From: Palsa-459 sp035510855
GTDB lineage: Bacteria; Actinomycetota; Acidimicrobiia; Acidimicrobiales; RAAP-2
Reading direction: 5' to 3'
NCBI GenBank assembly: GCA_035510855.1
Contig: DATKGG010000064.1
Coordinates: forward strand, 1-36,572
DNA: 36,572 bases
The notes under the pieces were generated by a model. That model ran no database searches and had not been told where the DNA came from. It saw only the letters and a program-made list of their open reading frames with translations. How positions within the stretch are numbered: position 1 is the first letter of the stretch; each line of letters starts with the position of its first letter. Of the stretch, positions 1 to 8,509 are shown in pieces. The translations under genes were made by a program, and so were the position numbers.

Positions 1-1219
1 GGGTGCCCTCGAGCACGAGGAACGTCGCGGCGGTCTTCTCGTCGTCCTTGTAGTAGCCGAGCGGCAGGCGCCCGCCGAGCGCAAGGCGGCCCGCGACGTC
101 GCTGCCGGGGATGACGTCAGAGCCGTCCTCTGCGATGACGCGGACGTCCTCTCCGAGTGTGAACTCCGCCGTCGCGCGTCGCATCGAGGCGCCGACAACC
201 GAGTTGCCCATGCCGAGCGCCTCTGACGAGCTGAACGCGTCGACGAGGAGCATGCCCGCGTTGAACGTCAAGAGGCCTTCTTTGACTTCCTCGGAGAACA
301 TCGCACCCGATGAGATCATGCCGTTCAGCGACGCGATGGACGTCCCGTCGCCCCGTTCGCGCAGCGTCTCGAGCATCGGGCGAGCGAAGGGGTCGCCGAC
401 GATGACGACGATGGTGGTCTGCGTGGCCTCGATCGTGTCGAGGAGCTCGCCGCCGCTGAAGCGCCGCGAGGCGAGCAGCACGAGCGTCCCGCCCTCGGCC
501 AGGCACTCGATCGAGCTGAACAGCCCCGTGCCATGCATCAGCGGGCAGGCGGGCAGGATGGTCGCCGCGATCCCCTCTTTGGCCACGAGCTCGGCGATCG
601 CGCTCTGCGGCGCGTCGAGGTCGTAGCGGCGCACGCCGCCGGCGTTGAGCCTTCGGAACAGGTCGTCCTGGGGCCACATGACGCCCTTCGGCATGCCCGT
701 GGTGCCGCCCGTATACAGGAGGATCAGATCGTCACCGGATCGTTCGAACACCGTCCGCTCCGATCGCGGGACGGCGAGTGACTCGAAGGGCTCGGCCCAC
801 GACGGGCACGGTCCCGTGCCGTCGTCCACGTGGACCCAGGTCGTGACTCGCTTGCACCTCGCTCGCAGGGTCTCGAGGCGGCCCGCGAAGGTACCGTGGA
901 AGAAGACGGTCGTGCAGTCCGCGTTGTCCCAGAGGTAGGCGAGCTCGTCGTCGCCGTAGCGATAGTTGGTGTTGACCGGGACGAGGCGCGCGTAGAGCGA
1001 GCCCATCGTCGCTTCCACGTACTCGGGGGAGTTGTAGAGGTAGATCCCGACCTTGTCCTGGTCGGACGCGCCATGGTCGCGCAGCGAGGCGCCGAGCGCG
1101 TCGACGCGCGCGAGGAGGTCGCCGTACGTGACGACGCGGTCGCCCTGGCGGATCGCCGCGGCGTCAGGCTGGGCGATCGCCACCTGCTCGAAGACGTCTG
1201 CAAAGTTCCAGTGCTGCAC
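1..1219 (-). CDS. Acyl-CoA synthetase (AMP-dependent ligase), C-terminus cut off by the window
   Basis: The frame is open from a GTG start at 1219 to the window edge, giving about 406 residues without the C-terminal end. It carries the ANL-superfamily phosphate-binding loop (YTGGTTGMPKG, near residue 175) and ends in a segment typical of the hinge region (PLGYYKDDEKTAATF). Enzymes of this family activate a carboxylic acid as acyl-AMP and then form acyl-CoA. A good ribosome site (GAGGAGG) lies 5 bases before the GTG. It is divergent from acyl-CoA dehydrogenase 1 with 84 bp between starts, so activation and first dehydrogenation of the same fatty, steroid or aromatic acid is plausible. The substrate cannot be read from the sequence. 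Confidence 0.9.
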   Translation of the reverse strand, partial: MQHWNFADVFEQVAIAQPDAAAIRQGDRVVTYGDLLARVDALGASLRDHGASDQDKVGIYLYNSPEYVEATMGSLYARLVPVNTNYRYGDDELAYLWDNADCTTVFFHGTFAGRLETLRARCKRVTTWVHVDDGTGPCPSWAEPFESLAVPRSERTVFERSGDDLILLYTGGTTGMPKGVMWPQDDLFRRLNAGGVRRYDLDAPQSAIAELVAKEGIAATILPACPLMHGTGLFSSIECLAEGGTLVLLASRRFSGGELLDTIEATQTTIVVIVGDPFARPMLETLRERGDGTSIASLNGMISSGAMFSEEVKEGLLTFNAGMLLVDAFSSSEALGMGNSVVGASMRRATAEFTLGEDVRVIAEDGSDVIPGSDVAGRLALGGRLPLGYYKDDEKTAATFLVLEGT

Positions 1220-1303
1220 GGTGCCTCCTCGGGTCCGCCACGATACCCAGCAGTAGGCTTCGGGCCGCATGATCGATTCCTGCTCGAGCCGAGCGCGAGC
1301 CGG

Positions 1304-2422
1304 ATGACGACAGTCGACGATCGCGAGTCGCTTCGCAGCGAGGTGCGCGGATGGCTCGAGGAGAACCCGACGCCGACCGCGAGCCAGCTGGCCGAGCGAG
1401 GCCTCGTCGCCCCGCACTGGCAAAGGCCCTGGGGACTTGGTGCGGACGCCGCATCCCAGCTGGTCGTCGACGAAGAGCTCCGTCGTGCCGGCGTGGCTCG
1501 GCCGCTCAACCCGATCGGCATCGGCTGGGCTGGCCCCACGCTGCTTGCGGGCGGGACGCACGAGCAGCAGGCCCGCTGGCTGCCGGGAATCCTCTCGGGC
1601 TCGGCGTTCTGGTGCCAGCTCTTCAGCGAGCCCGACGCTGGCAGTGATCTCGCATCACTGCGCACGCGGGCGGTGCGCGACGGCGACGAGTGGATCGTCA
1701 CTGGACAGAAGATCTGGACGAGCTACGCGCACATCGCCACCTACGGGATCCTGCTAGCGCGCACTGATCCGGCTGCCGAGGAGCACCAGGGGATCTCCTA
1801 CTTCGTCTGCCCCATGCACCTCGATGGCATCACAATCCGTCCGCTCATCGACATGACGGGCGACCACGCGTTCAACGAGGTCTTCTTCGATGAGGTCCGC
1901 ATCCCCGCCGACCACCTCGTGGGCGACGTCAACGGCGGGTGGCGGCTCGCCAAGGTCACGCTCGGCAACGAACGCGTGTCGCTGTCCGGCGAGGGCGCGC
2001 TGTGGGGACGCGGGCCAACCGCGGCCGACCTCGTGCAGCTCGCACGCGGGAGTGTCCTGTCGGGACTGCAGCGCGACGAGCTCGTCCGCGTCTGGTCCGA
2101 GGGCAAGGTCCTGTCGCTGCTTCGACAGCGTCTCGTCACTGCCGCGCTCGAGGGGCGAGCTCCCGGACCGGAGGCTTCTGTGCGAAAGGCGATGGCCGAC
2201 GAACACGGCCAGCACGTGATGGGGCTGGCGAAGGACCTTGCGGGCCTGTCCGGTGTGCTCACCCAGTCCGGGCCTCCCGGGCTCAGCGACTCGAAGGGCG
2301 CTGAGTGGCACCACGGGTTCCTCTACGCCCAGGCGCTCACGATCGGCGGCGGGACCTCTGCGGTGCAGCGCAACATCATCGCGGAGCGCGCGCTCGGTCT
2401 GCCCAAGGACGCGCCAGCCTGA
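1304..2422 (+). CDS. Acyl-CoA dehydrogenase 1 (FadE-like)
   Basis: A 372-residue FAD-dependent acyl-CoA dehydrogenase, which introduces a double bond next to the CoA thioester. Visible family signatures are FSEPDAGSDLASLRTRA with DEWIVTGQKIWTS around residues 105-140, a beta-barrel segment, and a C-terminal GGGTSAVQRNIIAERALGLP. At the position where medium-chain enzymes hold the catalytic Glu (YEGT) this protein reads GGGT, so its base must lie elsewhere. That is also seen in actinobacterial FadE paralogues of cholesterol-type pathways. I chose the ATG at 1304 because homology begins just after it; the ribosome site is weak. It diverges from the acyl-CoA synthetase. Confidence 0.9.
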   Translation: MTTVDDRESLRSEVRGWLEENPTPTASQLAERGLVAPHWQRPWGLGADAASQLVVDEELRRAGVARPLNPIGIGWAGPTLLAGGTHEQQARWLPGILSGSAFWCQLFSEPDAGSDLASLRTRAVRDGDEWIVTGQKIWTSYAHIATYGILLARTDPAAEEHQGISYFVCPMHLDGITIRPLIDMTGDHAFNEVFFDEVRIPADHLVGDVNGGWRLAKVTLGNERVSLSGEGALWGRGPTAADLVQLARGSVLSGLQRDELVRVWSEGKVLSLLRQRLVTAALEGRAPGPEASVRKAMADEHGQHVMGLAKDLAGLSGVLTQSGPPGLSDSKGAEWHHGFLYAQALTIGGGTSAVQRNIIAERALGLPKDAPA

Positions 2423-2435
2423 CGCACGCCCGTGC

Positions 2436-2690
2436 TCACTTCGAGCGGACGACCTGCCGAGCGAAGTGGCCGCGGACGCCCGCTGCGTTGAGCGCGGTCG
2501 CCTTGACCACGTAGCTGCCCCCCGCTCGCAGACCACGCAGCGTGCACGAGCTCGCGACGGCGGTGCACCGGAGCGGCGGCTCATGCGGGCTCGTCGCGTT
2601 CGCTCGGTACGAGAGGATCGGCGAGCGGCGTCGGATGTCGGCGGTCCGCACCTGGCGGCGGGCGCACCTGGGTGAGCCACGATCACCAAC
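2436..2690 (-). pseudogene. Remnant of a fibronectin type III domain, frameshifted
   Basis: On the minus strand one frame ends in a clear C-terminal half of a bacterial fn3 domain. It reads SPILSYRANATSP, then a Cys pair (LRCTAVASSCTLRGL), then GGSYVVKATALNAAGVRG before a stop at 2436. The preceding part of the domain (AHPGAPAA...GPPTSDAA) lies in another frame, so a frameshift sits near 2630-2650. No signal peptide or other domain is nearby. This looks like the last domain of a lost secreted or surface protein. The match is to the fn3 consensus I recall, not to a specific protein. Confidence 0.5.
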
Positions 2691-2706
2691 GATGTCGGTG
2701 GCCGGT

Positions 2707-3183
2707 TTAGACAGAGAGCGGTCCCGCGTCCCCGAAGCCCTGCCGGACGCCCGTGCCCGCACGACGGGCGAGCTGGTCAGGCTCGAAGAGGAGCCAGAAT
2801 GCATTCCGCGCGTGCTTGCGGCAGCGGTCCTCGAACACCGCGGCGAGCACCTCGGGATCGTCGGACTCGTCTTCGTGGACGAACACCTCGAGGATGGGCG
2901 TCGATGTGAGGAGTTGGGCGAGCATGATGCCCTGGCTCGCCTCGTGGGCACACTGCTTGTCGATCGGCGCGCTCCCTGGCATGCCCAAGGCGAGAACGAT
3001 CTCGCACTGCTCGCGCTCGATGAGCACCTTGGCCGCCACTGCGAGGTCCTTGAAACCAGGCACTGTCCGGCTCACGATCTCGAACTCGGTCCCGTGCCCC
3101 GGGCATGCTGCCAACTCAGCTCGCGCGGACGCACCCATGTCGTAGCGGGCGAAGGTTGTGTCCACGATGCCGATCCTCTTCAC
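2707..3183 (-). CDS. ribC: Archaeal-type riboflavin synthase (RibC/COG1731 family)
   Basis: A 158-residue protein that matches the archaeal pentameric riboflavin synthase along its full length. That enzyme is related to lumazine synthase and not to the bacterial trimeric RibE. It dismutates two 6,7-dimethyl-8-ribityllumazine molecules into riboflavin and a pyrimidinedione. Recognisable blocks in order are GIVDTTFARYDM (residues 4-15), RTVPGFKDLAVA, ALGMPG, DKQCAHEAS, EVFVHEDE and GVRQGFGDAGP near the end. The GTG start at 3183 is where homology begins and has AGGTGGG upstream. It diverges from acyl-CoA dehydrogenase 2, a flavoprotein, with 131 bp between starts. No other riboflavin gene is in the window. 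Transfer from archaea is possible. Confidence 0.9.
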   Translation of the reverse strand: MKRIGIVDTTFARYDMGASARAELAACPGHGTEFEIVSRTVPGFKDLAVAAKVLIEREQCEIVLALGMPGSAPIDKQCAHEASQGIMLAQLLTSTPILEVFVHEDESDDPEVLAAVFEDRCRKHARNAFWLLFEPDQLARRAGTGVRQGFGDAGPLSV

Positions 3184-3314
3184 GGCCCCACCTGGTGCTG
3201 CGCGCGTGGAACGTGCATCCGCACAGTCTTGTCGATCACGGCGCCAGACCGTGCGCTGGAAATGGCCCGCGATGCGCGCGGGTGGTACGAATGCATGACG
3301 AGAAGGGGTGTGCC

Positions 3315-4619
3315 ATGGCATGGGACTTCGAGACCGAGCCAGAGTTCGAAGAGCAGCTCGCCTGGATGCGCGAGTTCACGCGCGAGGAGATCTTCCCGGT
3401 CGAGACCTTGGAGCTCTCCTACGAGGACGTGCTGAAGGTGATCGCGCCGCTGCAGGACGAGGTCCGGCGTCGTGGGCTGTGGGCGTCGCACCTCCCGCCT
3501 GAGCTCGGGGGCACTGGCTTCGGGCAGGTGCGGCTCGGCCTCATGCACGAGGTGCTCGGCCAGAGCCCCTACGGCCCGCTGGTGTTCGGCAACAACGCCC
3601 CGGACTCGGGCAACGCCGAGCTGCTCGCCGTCGGCATGGAGATGACCGACCGCCACGACATTCGAGAGCGCTGGCTCGAGCCGCTCTTGGCGGGCACGAT
3701 CCGATCGGGCTTCTCGATGACCGAGCCGAACACGGCGGGCAGCGACCCCAAGCTCATGTCGACGACCGCGGTTCGAGACGGCGACGAGTGGGTCATTAAT
3801 GGGCGCAAGTGGTACACGTCGAACGGCTCTGTCGCCGACATCCTGATCGTGATGGCCGTGTCGAACCCTGACGCGCACCCCTACCAGGGGTCGTCGATGT
3901 TCGTGGTGCCCGTGACCACGCCCGGCGTCACGATCGTGCGCGACGTGGGCTCGATGGATGACCCCCGTGTCGTCTACGGGCGCTTCGGGAACCACGCCGA
4001 GATCACCTACCAGGACGTGCGGGTGCCGGCCGACCACCTCATCGGGCCTGAGGGCTCGGGCTTCATGCTCGCCCAGGCGCGGCTCGGCCCAGGCCGCATC
4101 CACCACTGCATGCGCTGGCTCGGCCAGTCCCAGCGCGCGTTCGACATGATGTGCGAGCGCGCGCTGTCGAGGTTCACGCACGGGTCGCTCCTCGCCGAGA
4201 AGCAGACCGTCCAGAACTGGATCGCGGACTCGCGCGCCGAGATGCACGCCGCGCGGCTGATGACCCTCCAGGCGGCATGGAAGATGGATCGCGAGGGGGC
4301 GGCCGCGGCGCGCGTCGAGATCGCGATGATCAAGTACTACGGCGCCACGGTCCTCTACAACGTGATCGACCGTTCGCTCCAGGTCCACGGTTCGCTCGGC
4401 TACTCGACCGACCTGCCACTGGAGGCGATGTACCGATGGGCGCGGGCCGCGCGGATCTACGACGGTCCCGACGAGGTCCATCGCCAGACCGTCGCGCGCC
4501 AGACCCTGAAGGACTACCGGCCGAGCGAGGTGCCGACCGAGTTCATCCCCGCACGCGCCGAGCGGGCGCGCGAGAAGTTCGCCGAGGCCCTGGAGCTCCT
4601 GACCGCGGCGAGCGCGTAG
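3315..4619 (+). CDS. Acyl-CoA dehydrogenase 2 (ACAD10/11-like)
   Basis: A 434-residue flavin-dependent acyl-CoA dehydrogenase. It shows the FAD/substrate motif FSMTEPNTAGSDPKLMSTTA with EWVINGRKWYTSNG (about residues 135-175), a helical C-terminal domain with QVHGSLGYSTD, and the closing motif YDGPDEVHRQTVARQ. The DGPDEVH ending is typical of the ACAD10/ACAD11-like branch, in which an Asp replaces the usual catalytic Glu; members can act on unusual or hydroxylated acyl-CoAs. The ATG at 3315 follows AAGGGG at good spacing. It ends 15 bp before the convergent epimerase gene. The true substrate is unknown. Confidence 0.92.
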   Translation: MAWDFETEPEFEEQLAWMREFTREEIFPVETLELSYEDVLKVIAPLQDEVRRRGLWASHLPPELGGTGFGQVRLGLMHEVLGQSPYGPLVFGNNAPDSGNAELLAVGMEMTDRHDIRERWLEPLLAGTIRSGFSMTEPNTAGSDPKLMSTTAVRDGDEWVINGRKWYTSNGSVADILIVMAVSNPDAHPYQGSSMFVVPVTTPGVTIVRDVGSMDDPRVVYGRFGNHAEITYQDVRVPADHLIGPEGSGFMLAQARLGPGRIHHCMRWLGQSQRAFDMMCERALSRFTHGSLLAEKQTVQNWIADSRAEMHAARLMTLQAAWKMDREGAAAARVEIAMIKYYGATVLYNVIDRSLQVHGSLGYSTDLPLEAMYRWARAARIYDGPDEVHRQTVARQTLKDYRPSEVPTEFIPARAERAREKFAEALELLTAASA

Positions 4620-4634
4620 CTGCGAGCTCGCCGC

Positions 4635-5606
4635 TCAGCGCGAGGCCGTCGCGTGTCGCCGACGGTGGCACACGAGCAGGTCGTCGAGACCGAACGCCGT
4701 AGGCCCGTCCAGCTGCGCTCGCACCGAATCGGCATCGAAGGGCGTCGGGGGCGCGAGGTGCACCGGGAGTGCATCCGGGGCACGCACAGGCTCGACGACC
4801 TCCTCGCGGAGCATGAAGACCTGGGCTGTCGAGATCAGCGGGACTTCCATCAGGTGCTCGGCGAGGATCGCGAGGACGGTGTGGAAGCCGAGCGGCACGC
4901 GAAGGAACAGCCGGCGCTTGCCCAGCACGCCCGCGACGATCCTCGCGGCGTCGTCGAACGCAAGCTCGGTGGGGCCGACCACGCCCACCGTGGCGCGCTG
5001 CAGCTCCCCGTCGACGAGCGAGGCCCGCAGGATGCGCACCGCGTCGCCGATCGCGAGGGGGCGGACACGCCTCGGCCCGATGCCGAGGTACACGGGGAAG
5101 GTGAGCAGTGCGCGGCTGAGATGCTCGAGCATGTGGTCGCCGCGGCCGAACATCATGCCGGGCTTGAGGATCGTCCAGTCGAGCCGCGAGGCGCGCACGA
5201 TCTCTTCGGCGGCGAACTTGGACTCGTGGTACGCCGAGCCGCAGCCGGGCCGCGCGCGCAGGAAGCTGACGAGGCTGAGCCGGCTCACCCCGGCGTCGCT
5301 CGCCGCGGCCACGACGTTGGCCGTGCCCTGGACGTGGACGGCCTCGTAGGTCTGCGCACCGATCTCGCGATTGATCCCCGCGCAGTGCGCGACCGCGTCG
5401 CACCCCTCGAACGCCCCGACGAGCGCGTCGCGGTCCCCGATACCGGCGGTCACCGCGCGCACGCCCGCAACCCTGAGCACGTGCGCGGCGAAAGGTCGGT
5501 CGTCGTGGCCGCGGGCGAGCACCACCACGTCGTGTCCGTCGCCAGCGAGTGCGGCTGCGAGATGTCCGCCGACGAAGCCCGTGCCTCCCGTGATCGCGAT
5601 CCGCAT
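4635..5606 (-). CDS. NAD(P)-binding epimerase-like protein (NDUFA9-like atypical SDR)
   Basis: A 323-residue extended/atypical short-chain dehydrogenase. The Rossmann motif GGTGFVGGHLA is at residues 7-17, followed by a YHESK active-site-like segment and KPGMMFGRGDHM. This arrangement is characteristic of the NDUFA9/YfcH-like NAD-binding group rather than true sugar epimerases. Such proteins bind NAD(P)H; some are complex I assembly factors and others act on quinone or lipid intermediates. The gene is the last of a minus-strand series after the LLM oxidoreductase and amidase, 70 bp downstream of the amidase. The ATG at 5606 has only a distant GAGG upstream. The specific function is not predictable. 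Confidence 0.85.
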   Translation of the reverse strand: MRIAITGGTGFVGGHLAAALAGDGHDVVVLARGHDDRPFAAHVLRVAGVRAVTAGIGDRDALVGAFEGCDAVAHCAGINREIGAQTYEAVHVQGTANVVAAASDAGVSRLSLVSFLRARPGCGSAYHESKFAAEEIVRASRLDWTILKPGMMFGRGDHMLEHLSRALLTFPVYLGIGPRRVRPLAIGDAVRILRASLVDGELQRATVGVVGPTELAFDDAARIVAGVLGKRRLFLRVPLGFHTVLAILAEHLMEVPLISTAQVFMLREEVVEPVRAPDALPVHLAPPTPFDADSVRAQLDGPTAFGLDDLLVCHRRRHATASR

Positions 5607-5676
5607 CAGCTGGCCAGTCCTCGATGCAGGAGCGGCGCCCCCGGCCCTTGCACCGTACCGGGGAGCGTCGGCTCGG

Positions 5677-7110
5677 TTAGCTCGGCGCGGCGCCGAGCAT
5701 CGCGGGCCGCGCGCTGAAGCCGAGCGCCGACTCGAACGCTGCCGCGCTGCGCAGGACGAGCAGGTCCGCGTGCTGGGGTCCGACGAGCTGCAGCCCGACT
5801 GGCAGGCCGGCGCTCGTGAGTCCGGCGCACACCGTCGCCGCGGGATTCCGCGTCATGTTGAACGGATAGGTGAATCGGACCCAGGCGACGTCCTGGACGC
5901 CGTTGATCACGCCGAGAATGCCGTCTCGCTCATGCGGTGCCGGGGCTGCGGTGGTCGGCGTGCACAGGATCCGGGCGTCCCTGAAGAGCTCGACCAGCCG
6001 GAGATTGAGCCGGTGGAACTCGTCGTAGGCGCGGACGATGTCGACCCCGCTCACCTTCGAGCCGTGCTCGGCGATCGCGCGGAGCTGTGGGTGCAGCTCT
6101 TCGAAGCGGGGATGGTCCGTGAGCTCGGCGAAGTCCCGCGCGTGACAGGCCGCGACCACGTCGAGCCACGCGACGACCGGGTCGGACTCGAAGACGTCGG
6201 GGACCTCGATGACGTCGACGCCCAGCCCCTCGAGGACACCGAGTGCCCGCTCGCAGGCAGCCAGCACCTCGTGGTCGACGGGGGCGTAGCCCAAGGTGGG
6301 GGACCACGCCACACGGATGGGCAGGCCAGGGGTCGTCACCGCGTCGAGCCAGGACGCCTCGGGCCGCGGGATCGACGACAGGTCGTCCTGCTCGGGCCCG
6401 ACGACGGAGTCGAGCGCGAGCGCGACGTCGAGAATCGACCGTGCCATGGGGCCCTTCGACGAGAAGTGCAGCCAGCCGGGAGGCCGCGGACCACCTGCGG
6501 GCACCCGTCCGAACGACGGCTTGAACCCCGAGAGCCCGCACAGGGCCGAGGGGATCCTGATGGAGCCCCCGCCGTCGGACCCCGTCGCGAGCGGAACCAT
6601 GCCCGCGGCGATCGCCGCGGCCGAGCCGCCTGAGGAGCCGCCGGCGGAGTGCTCCAGGTTCCAGGGGTTGTGCGTGTAGCCGAAGACCGCGTTGGTCGTG
6701 CACGCGGTCCACCCGTACTCGGGCGTGTTCGTCTTGCCGACGACAACGCAGCCCGCCCGCCGCAGCCGCTCGACGAGGTGCGAGTCCCTGATCGCCGGGG
6801 CGGCGTCAGCCGAGAGGGGCGAGCCGAAGGTCGTCGGGAACCCCACGGCGTCCTCGAGATCCTTCACGCCGATCGGCACGCCCGCGAGCGGTCCTGGGTC
6901 CGAGCCTGACGCGATGAGGGCGTCGACGGCCGCCGCCTGCTCGAGCGAGCGCTCCTCGTCGATCGCGACGAACGCGTTGACCTCGCCGTTGCGCTCGCTG
7001 ATCACCGAAAGTGCGAGCTCGGTCGCCTCGCGAGCGGTCCAGTCGCCCTCGCGGACCCGACGAGCGACCTCGCCCGCGGCGAGGTCGAAGAACGAGTCGG
7101 TGCGTGCCAT
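5677..7110 (-). CDS. Amidase (amidase-signature family)
   Basis: A 477-residue amidase-signature enzyme of normal family length, hydrolysing an amide bond through a Ser-cisSer-Lys triad. The predicted residues are all visible: Lys83 in IGVKDLED, Ser159 in SAGGSSGGSAAA and nucleophile Ser183 in SDGGGSIRIPS. Specificity (GatA-like, aryl or aliphatic amide, or carbamate) cannot be decided. No gatB or gatC is present, so tRNA transamidation is unlikely. The start lies 3 bp after the stop of the upstream LLM oxidoreductase, so the two are almost certainly co-transcribed and perhaps translationally coupled. No strong separate ribosome site is visible. Confidence 0.93.
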   Translation of the reverse strand: MARTDSFFDLAAGEVARRVREGDWTAREATELALSVISERNGEVNAFVAIDEERSLEQAAAVDALIASGSDPGPLAGVPIGVKDLEDAVGFPTTFGSPLSADAAPAIRDSHLVERLRRAGCVVVGKTNTPEYGWTACTTNAVFGYTHNPWNLEHSAGGSSGGSAAAIAAGMVPLATGSDGGGSIRIPSALCGLSGFKPSFGRVPAGGPRPPGWLHFSSKGPMARSILDVALALDSVVGPEQDDLSSIPRPEASWLDAVTTPGLPIRVAWSPTLGYAPVDHEVLAACERALGVLEGLGVDVIEVPDVFESDPVVAWLDVVAACHARDFAELTDHPRFEELHPQLRAIAEHGSKVSGVDIVRAYDEFHRLNLRLVELFRDARILCTPTTAAPAPHERDGILGVINGVQDVAWVRFTYPFNMTRNPAATVCAGLTSAGLPVGLQLVGPQHADLLVLRSAAAFESALGFSARPAMLGAAPS

Positions 7111-7113
7111 CTG

Positions 7114-8073
7114 CTAGTTGCTCGGCGCGAGGCCGTGGACCGCGTCGCGAAGCTCGACGCCGAACGGGACGATCGCGATCGCGGGGATCGTGATGCCCGC
7201 CTCGCAGTACGCCAGGACCTGCTCGCGACACGATCCCATGGAGCCGTGGAGCACCAATGCGTCGGTCACCTCGTCGGGGATGACCTCGAGCGCGCCCTTG
7301 CGGTCACCCGCGGCCCACGCGTCCCACATGGGCTGGAGGAGCTCGCCGCGGCCGAGCCAGCGGTGGAACGCCGCGTAGGCCTCGACGTTGAGGTAGGCCG
7401 CGATCATCCTTCGTCCCACGTACCGCGCGGCGTCGGCGTCCTCGCTCGGGATCACGAAGATCCTGGCCGCCAGTTGCTTGTCGGGTCCGACCTCCTTCGC
7501 GCACGTCGCGACGTCGTCCGCGGCGAGCCAGTTGAGGATCGCGCCGTCGGCCTCGGTGCCCGCGAGCTTGAGCATGCCGGGACGCAGTGCGCCGAGCAGG
7601 ACCTCGGGAGGCGTCGCGGGCGGGCGGGCCATCCGGTAGCCGCGGACGGTGAACGAGTCACACTCGAAGTTCACCTTCTCGCCAGTGAACGCCTGGCGCA
7701 TGAAGCGCAGCACGTCGCGGGTCTTGGAGAACGGGTGCTCATAGGGGATGCCGTTCCAGCGCTCGACGACTGGCTGGCTCGACGCACCCAGCCCGAAGGT
7801 GAAGCGCCCAGGGGCTGCCTCCGCCATCGCCGCCACGGACTGGGCGAGCAGGGCTGGCCCGCGCGTGAACGCGGGCGTGACGGCGACGCCGAGGTGCAGC
7901 CGGGGCTCCCAGGCAGCGGCCAAGGCGAGCGGCGTGAACCCGTCGGCGCCGTCGACCTCGGCGGACCACACGTCGGTGTAGCCGAGGTCGGCGAGCTCGG
8001 TGTACCAGGACCGGTGCTCGGCGAGCGTGACGCCGTCGAAGGGGATGGTGATGCCGTAGCGCGGTGCGGTCAT
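7114..8073 (-). CDS. LLM-class flavin-dependent oxidoreductase, probably F420-dependent
   Basis: A 319-residue luciferase-like monooxygenase-fold protein. Blocks typical of actinobacterial F420-dependent members include LADLGYTDVWSAEVDGADGF, LGVAVTPAFTRGPALLAQ, GRFTFGLGASSQPVVERWNG and PFSKTRDVLRFMRQAFTGE. Such proteins reduce or oxidise organic substrates with F420H2 or FMNH2 in the cytoplasm. The ATG at 8073 is where homology starts. The gene leads a tight pair with the amidase 3 bp downstream, so the two may process the same compound, with a redox step before or after amide cleavage. That link is inference from spacing only. Confidence 0.9.
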   Translation of the reverse strand: MTAPRYGITIPFDGVTLAEHRSWYTELADLGYTDVWSAEVDGADGFTPLALAAAWEPRLHLGVAVTPAFTRGPALLAQSVAAMAEAAPGRFTFGLGASSQPVVERWNGIPYEHPFSKTRDVLRFMRQAFTGEKVNFECDSFTVRGYRMARPPATPPEVLLGALRPGMLKLAGTEADGAILNWLAADDVATCAKEVGPDKQLAARIFVIPSEDADAARYVGRRMIAAYLNVEAYAAFHRWLGRGELLQPMWDAWAAGDRKGALEVIPDEVTDALVLHGSMGSCREQVLAYCEAGITIPAIAIVPFGVELRDAVHGLAPSN

Positions 8074-8132
8074 CGCCGCAGTGTTCCACCACCGGGTCGA
8101 TCGCGCCAACGACGCTGCGGTGGTGGGCTCGA

Positions 8133-8453
8133 CTAGCGAGCCTGTGCGAGCTCCCCGCCGGCCGCCGGCTCGGCGGTCGATACCGGCTTGCGCGCCGCAG
8201 AGGTCTCTGGGTCCATCGCGTGGTACAGCACCGCTGCAAGCGCGCCGCCGATCAGCGGCGCGACGATGAAGAGCCAGACCTGGAGCCGCGGTGTCCCGCC
8301 AAGGATCACTGCTGGCCCGAGCGCGGTGGCAACGACGCCCGGCGCGAGCGAGTGGTCGGTGAGGTGGAAGCCGAACATCCGGGCGGCGGTAACGCATCCG
8401 ACGTAGACGAGGACGGCCATGCCGAGCAGCTCCGCGAGCAGTTTGCGAGTCAT
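8133..8453 (-). pseudogene. Aquaporin (MIP family) with large in-frame internal deletion
   Basis: A 106-residue open frame with an intact ribosome site (GAGGAG, 5 bases before ATG). Its N-terminus (MTRKLLAELLGMAVLVYVG through GVVATAL) matches the first helices of actinobacterial aquaporins. Its second half (GPAVILGG, then LQVWLFIVAPLIGGALAAVLY) matches the last helix. The roughly 140-150 residues between, including both NPA pore motifs, are missing, yet the frame is kept. It cannot form a normal water or glycerol channel. Either it is a recent deletion pseudogene or a mini membrane protein kept for another role. About three membrane segments remain, plus a polar C-terminal tail. Confidence 0.7.
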
Positions 8454-8509
8454 GACGCTCCTCGCTCCCGCGCCTCCGCGCCGTGCGAAAGGCTATGAAG
8501 CAGCGTCGC

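Noticed and set aside
111..781. Several open frames on both strands inside the acyl-CoA synthetase
   Set aside because: They are low-complexity Arg/Ala/Ser shadows of the conserved minus-strand frame; no family signature or ribosome site supports them.
3180..4481. A 433-codon minus-strand frame opposite acyl-CoA dehydrogenase 2
   Set aside because: Its His/Arg/Val-rich sequence is the antisense of a strongly conserved gene, a common artefact in GC-rich DNA.
5677..7110. GatA subunit of the tRNA amidotransferase
   Set aside because: No GatB or GatC neighbour; the gene is paired with an LLM oxidoreductase, pointing to a catabolic amidase.
8133..8453. A novel small membrane protein unrelated to known families
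   Set aside because: Both ends match the aquaporin family, so an internal deletion explains it better.
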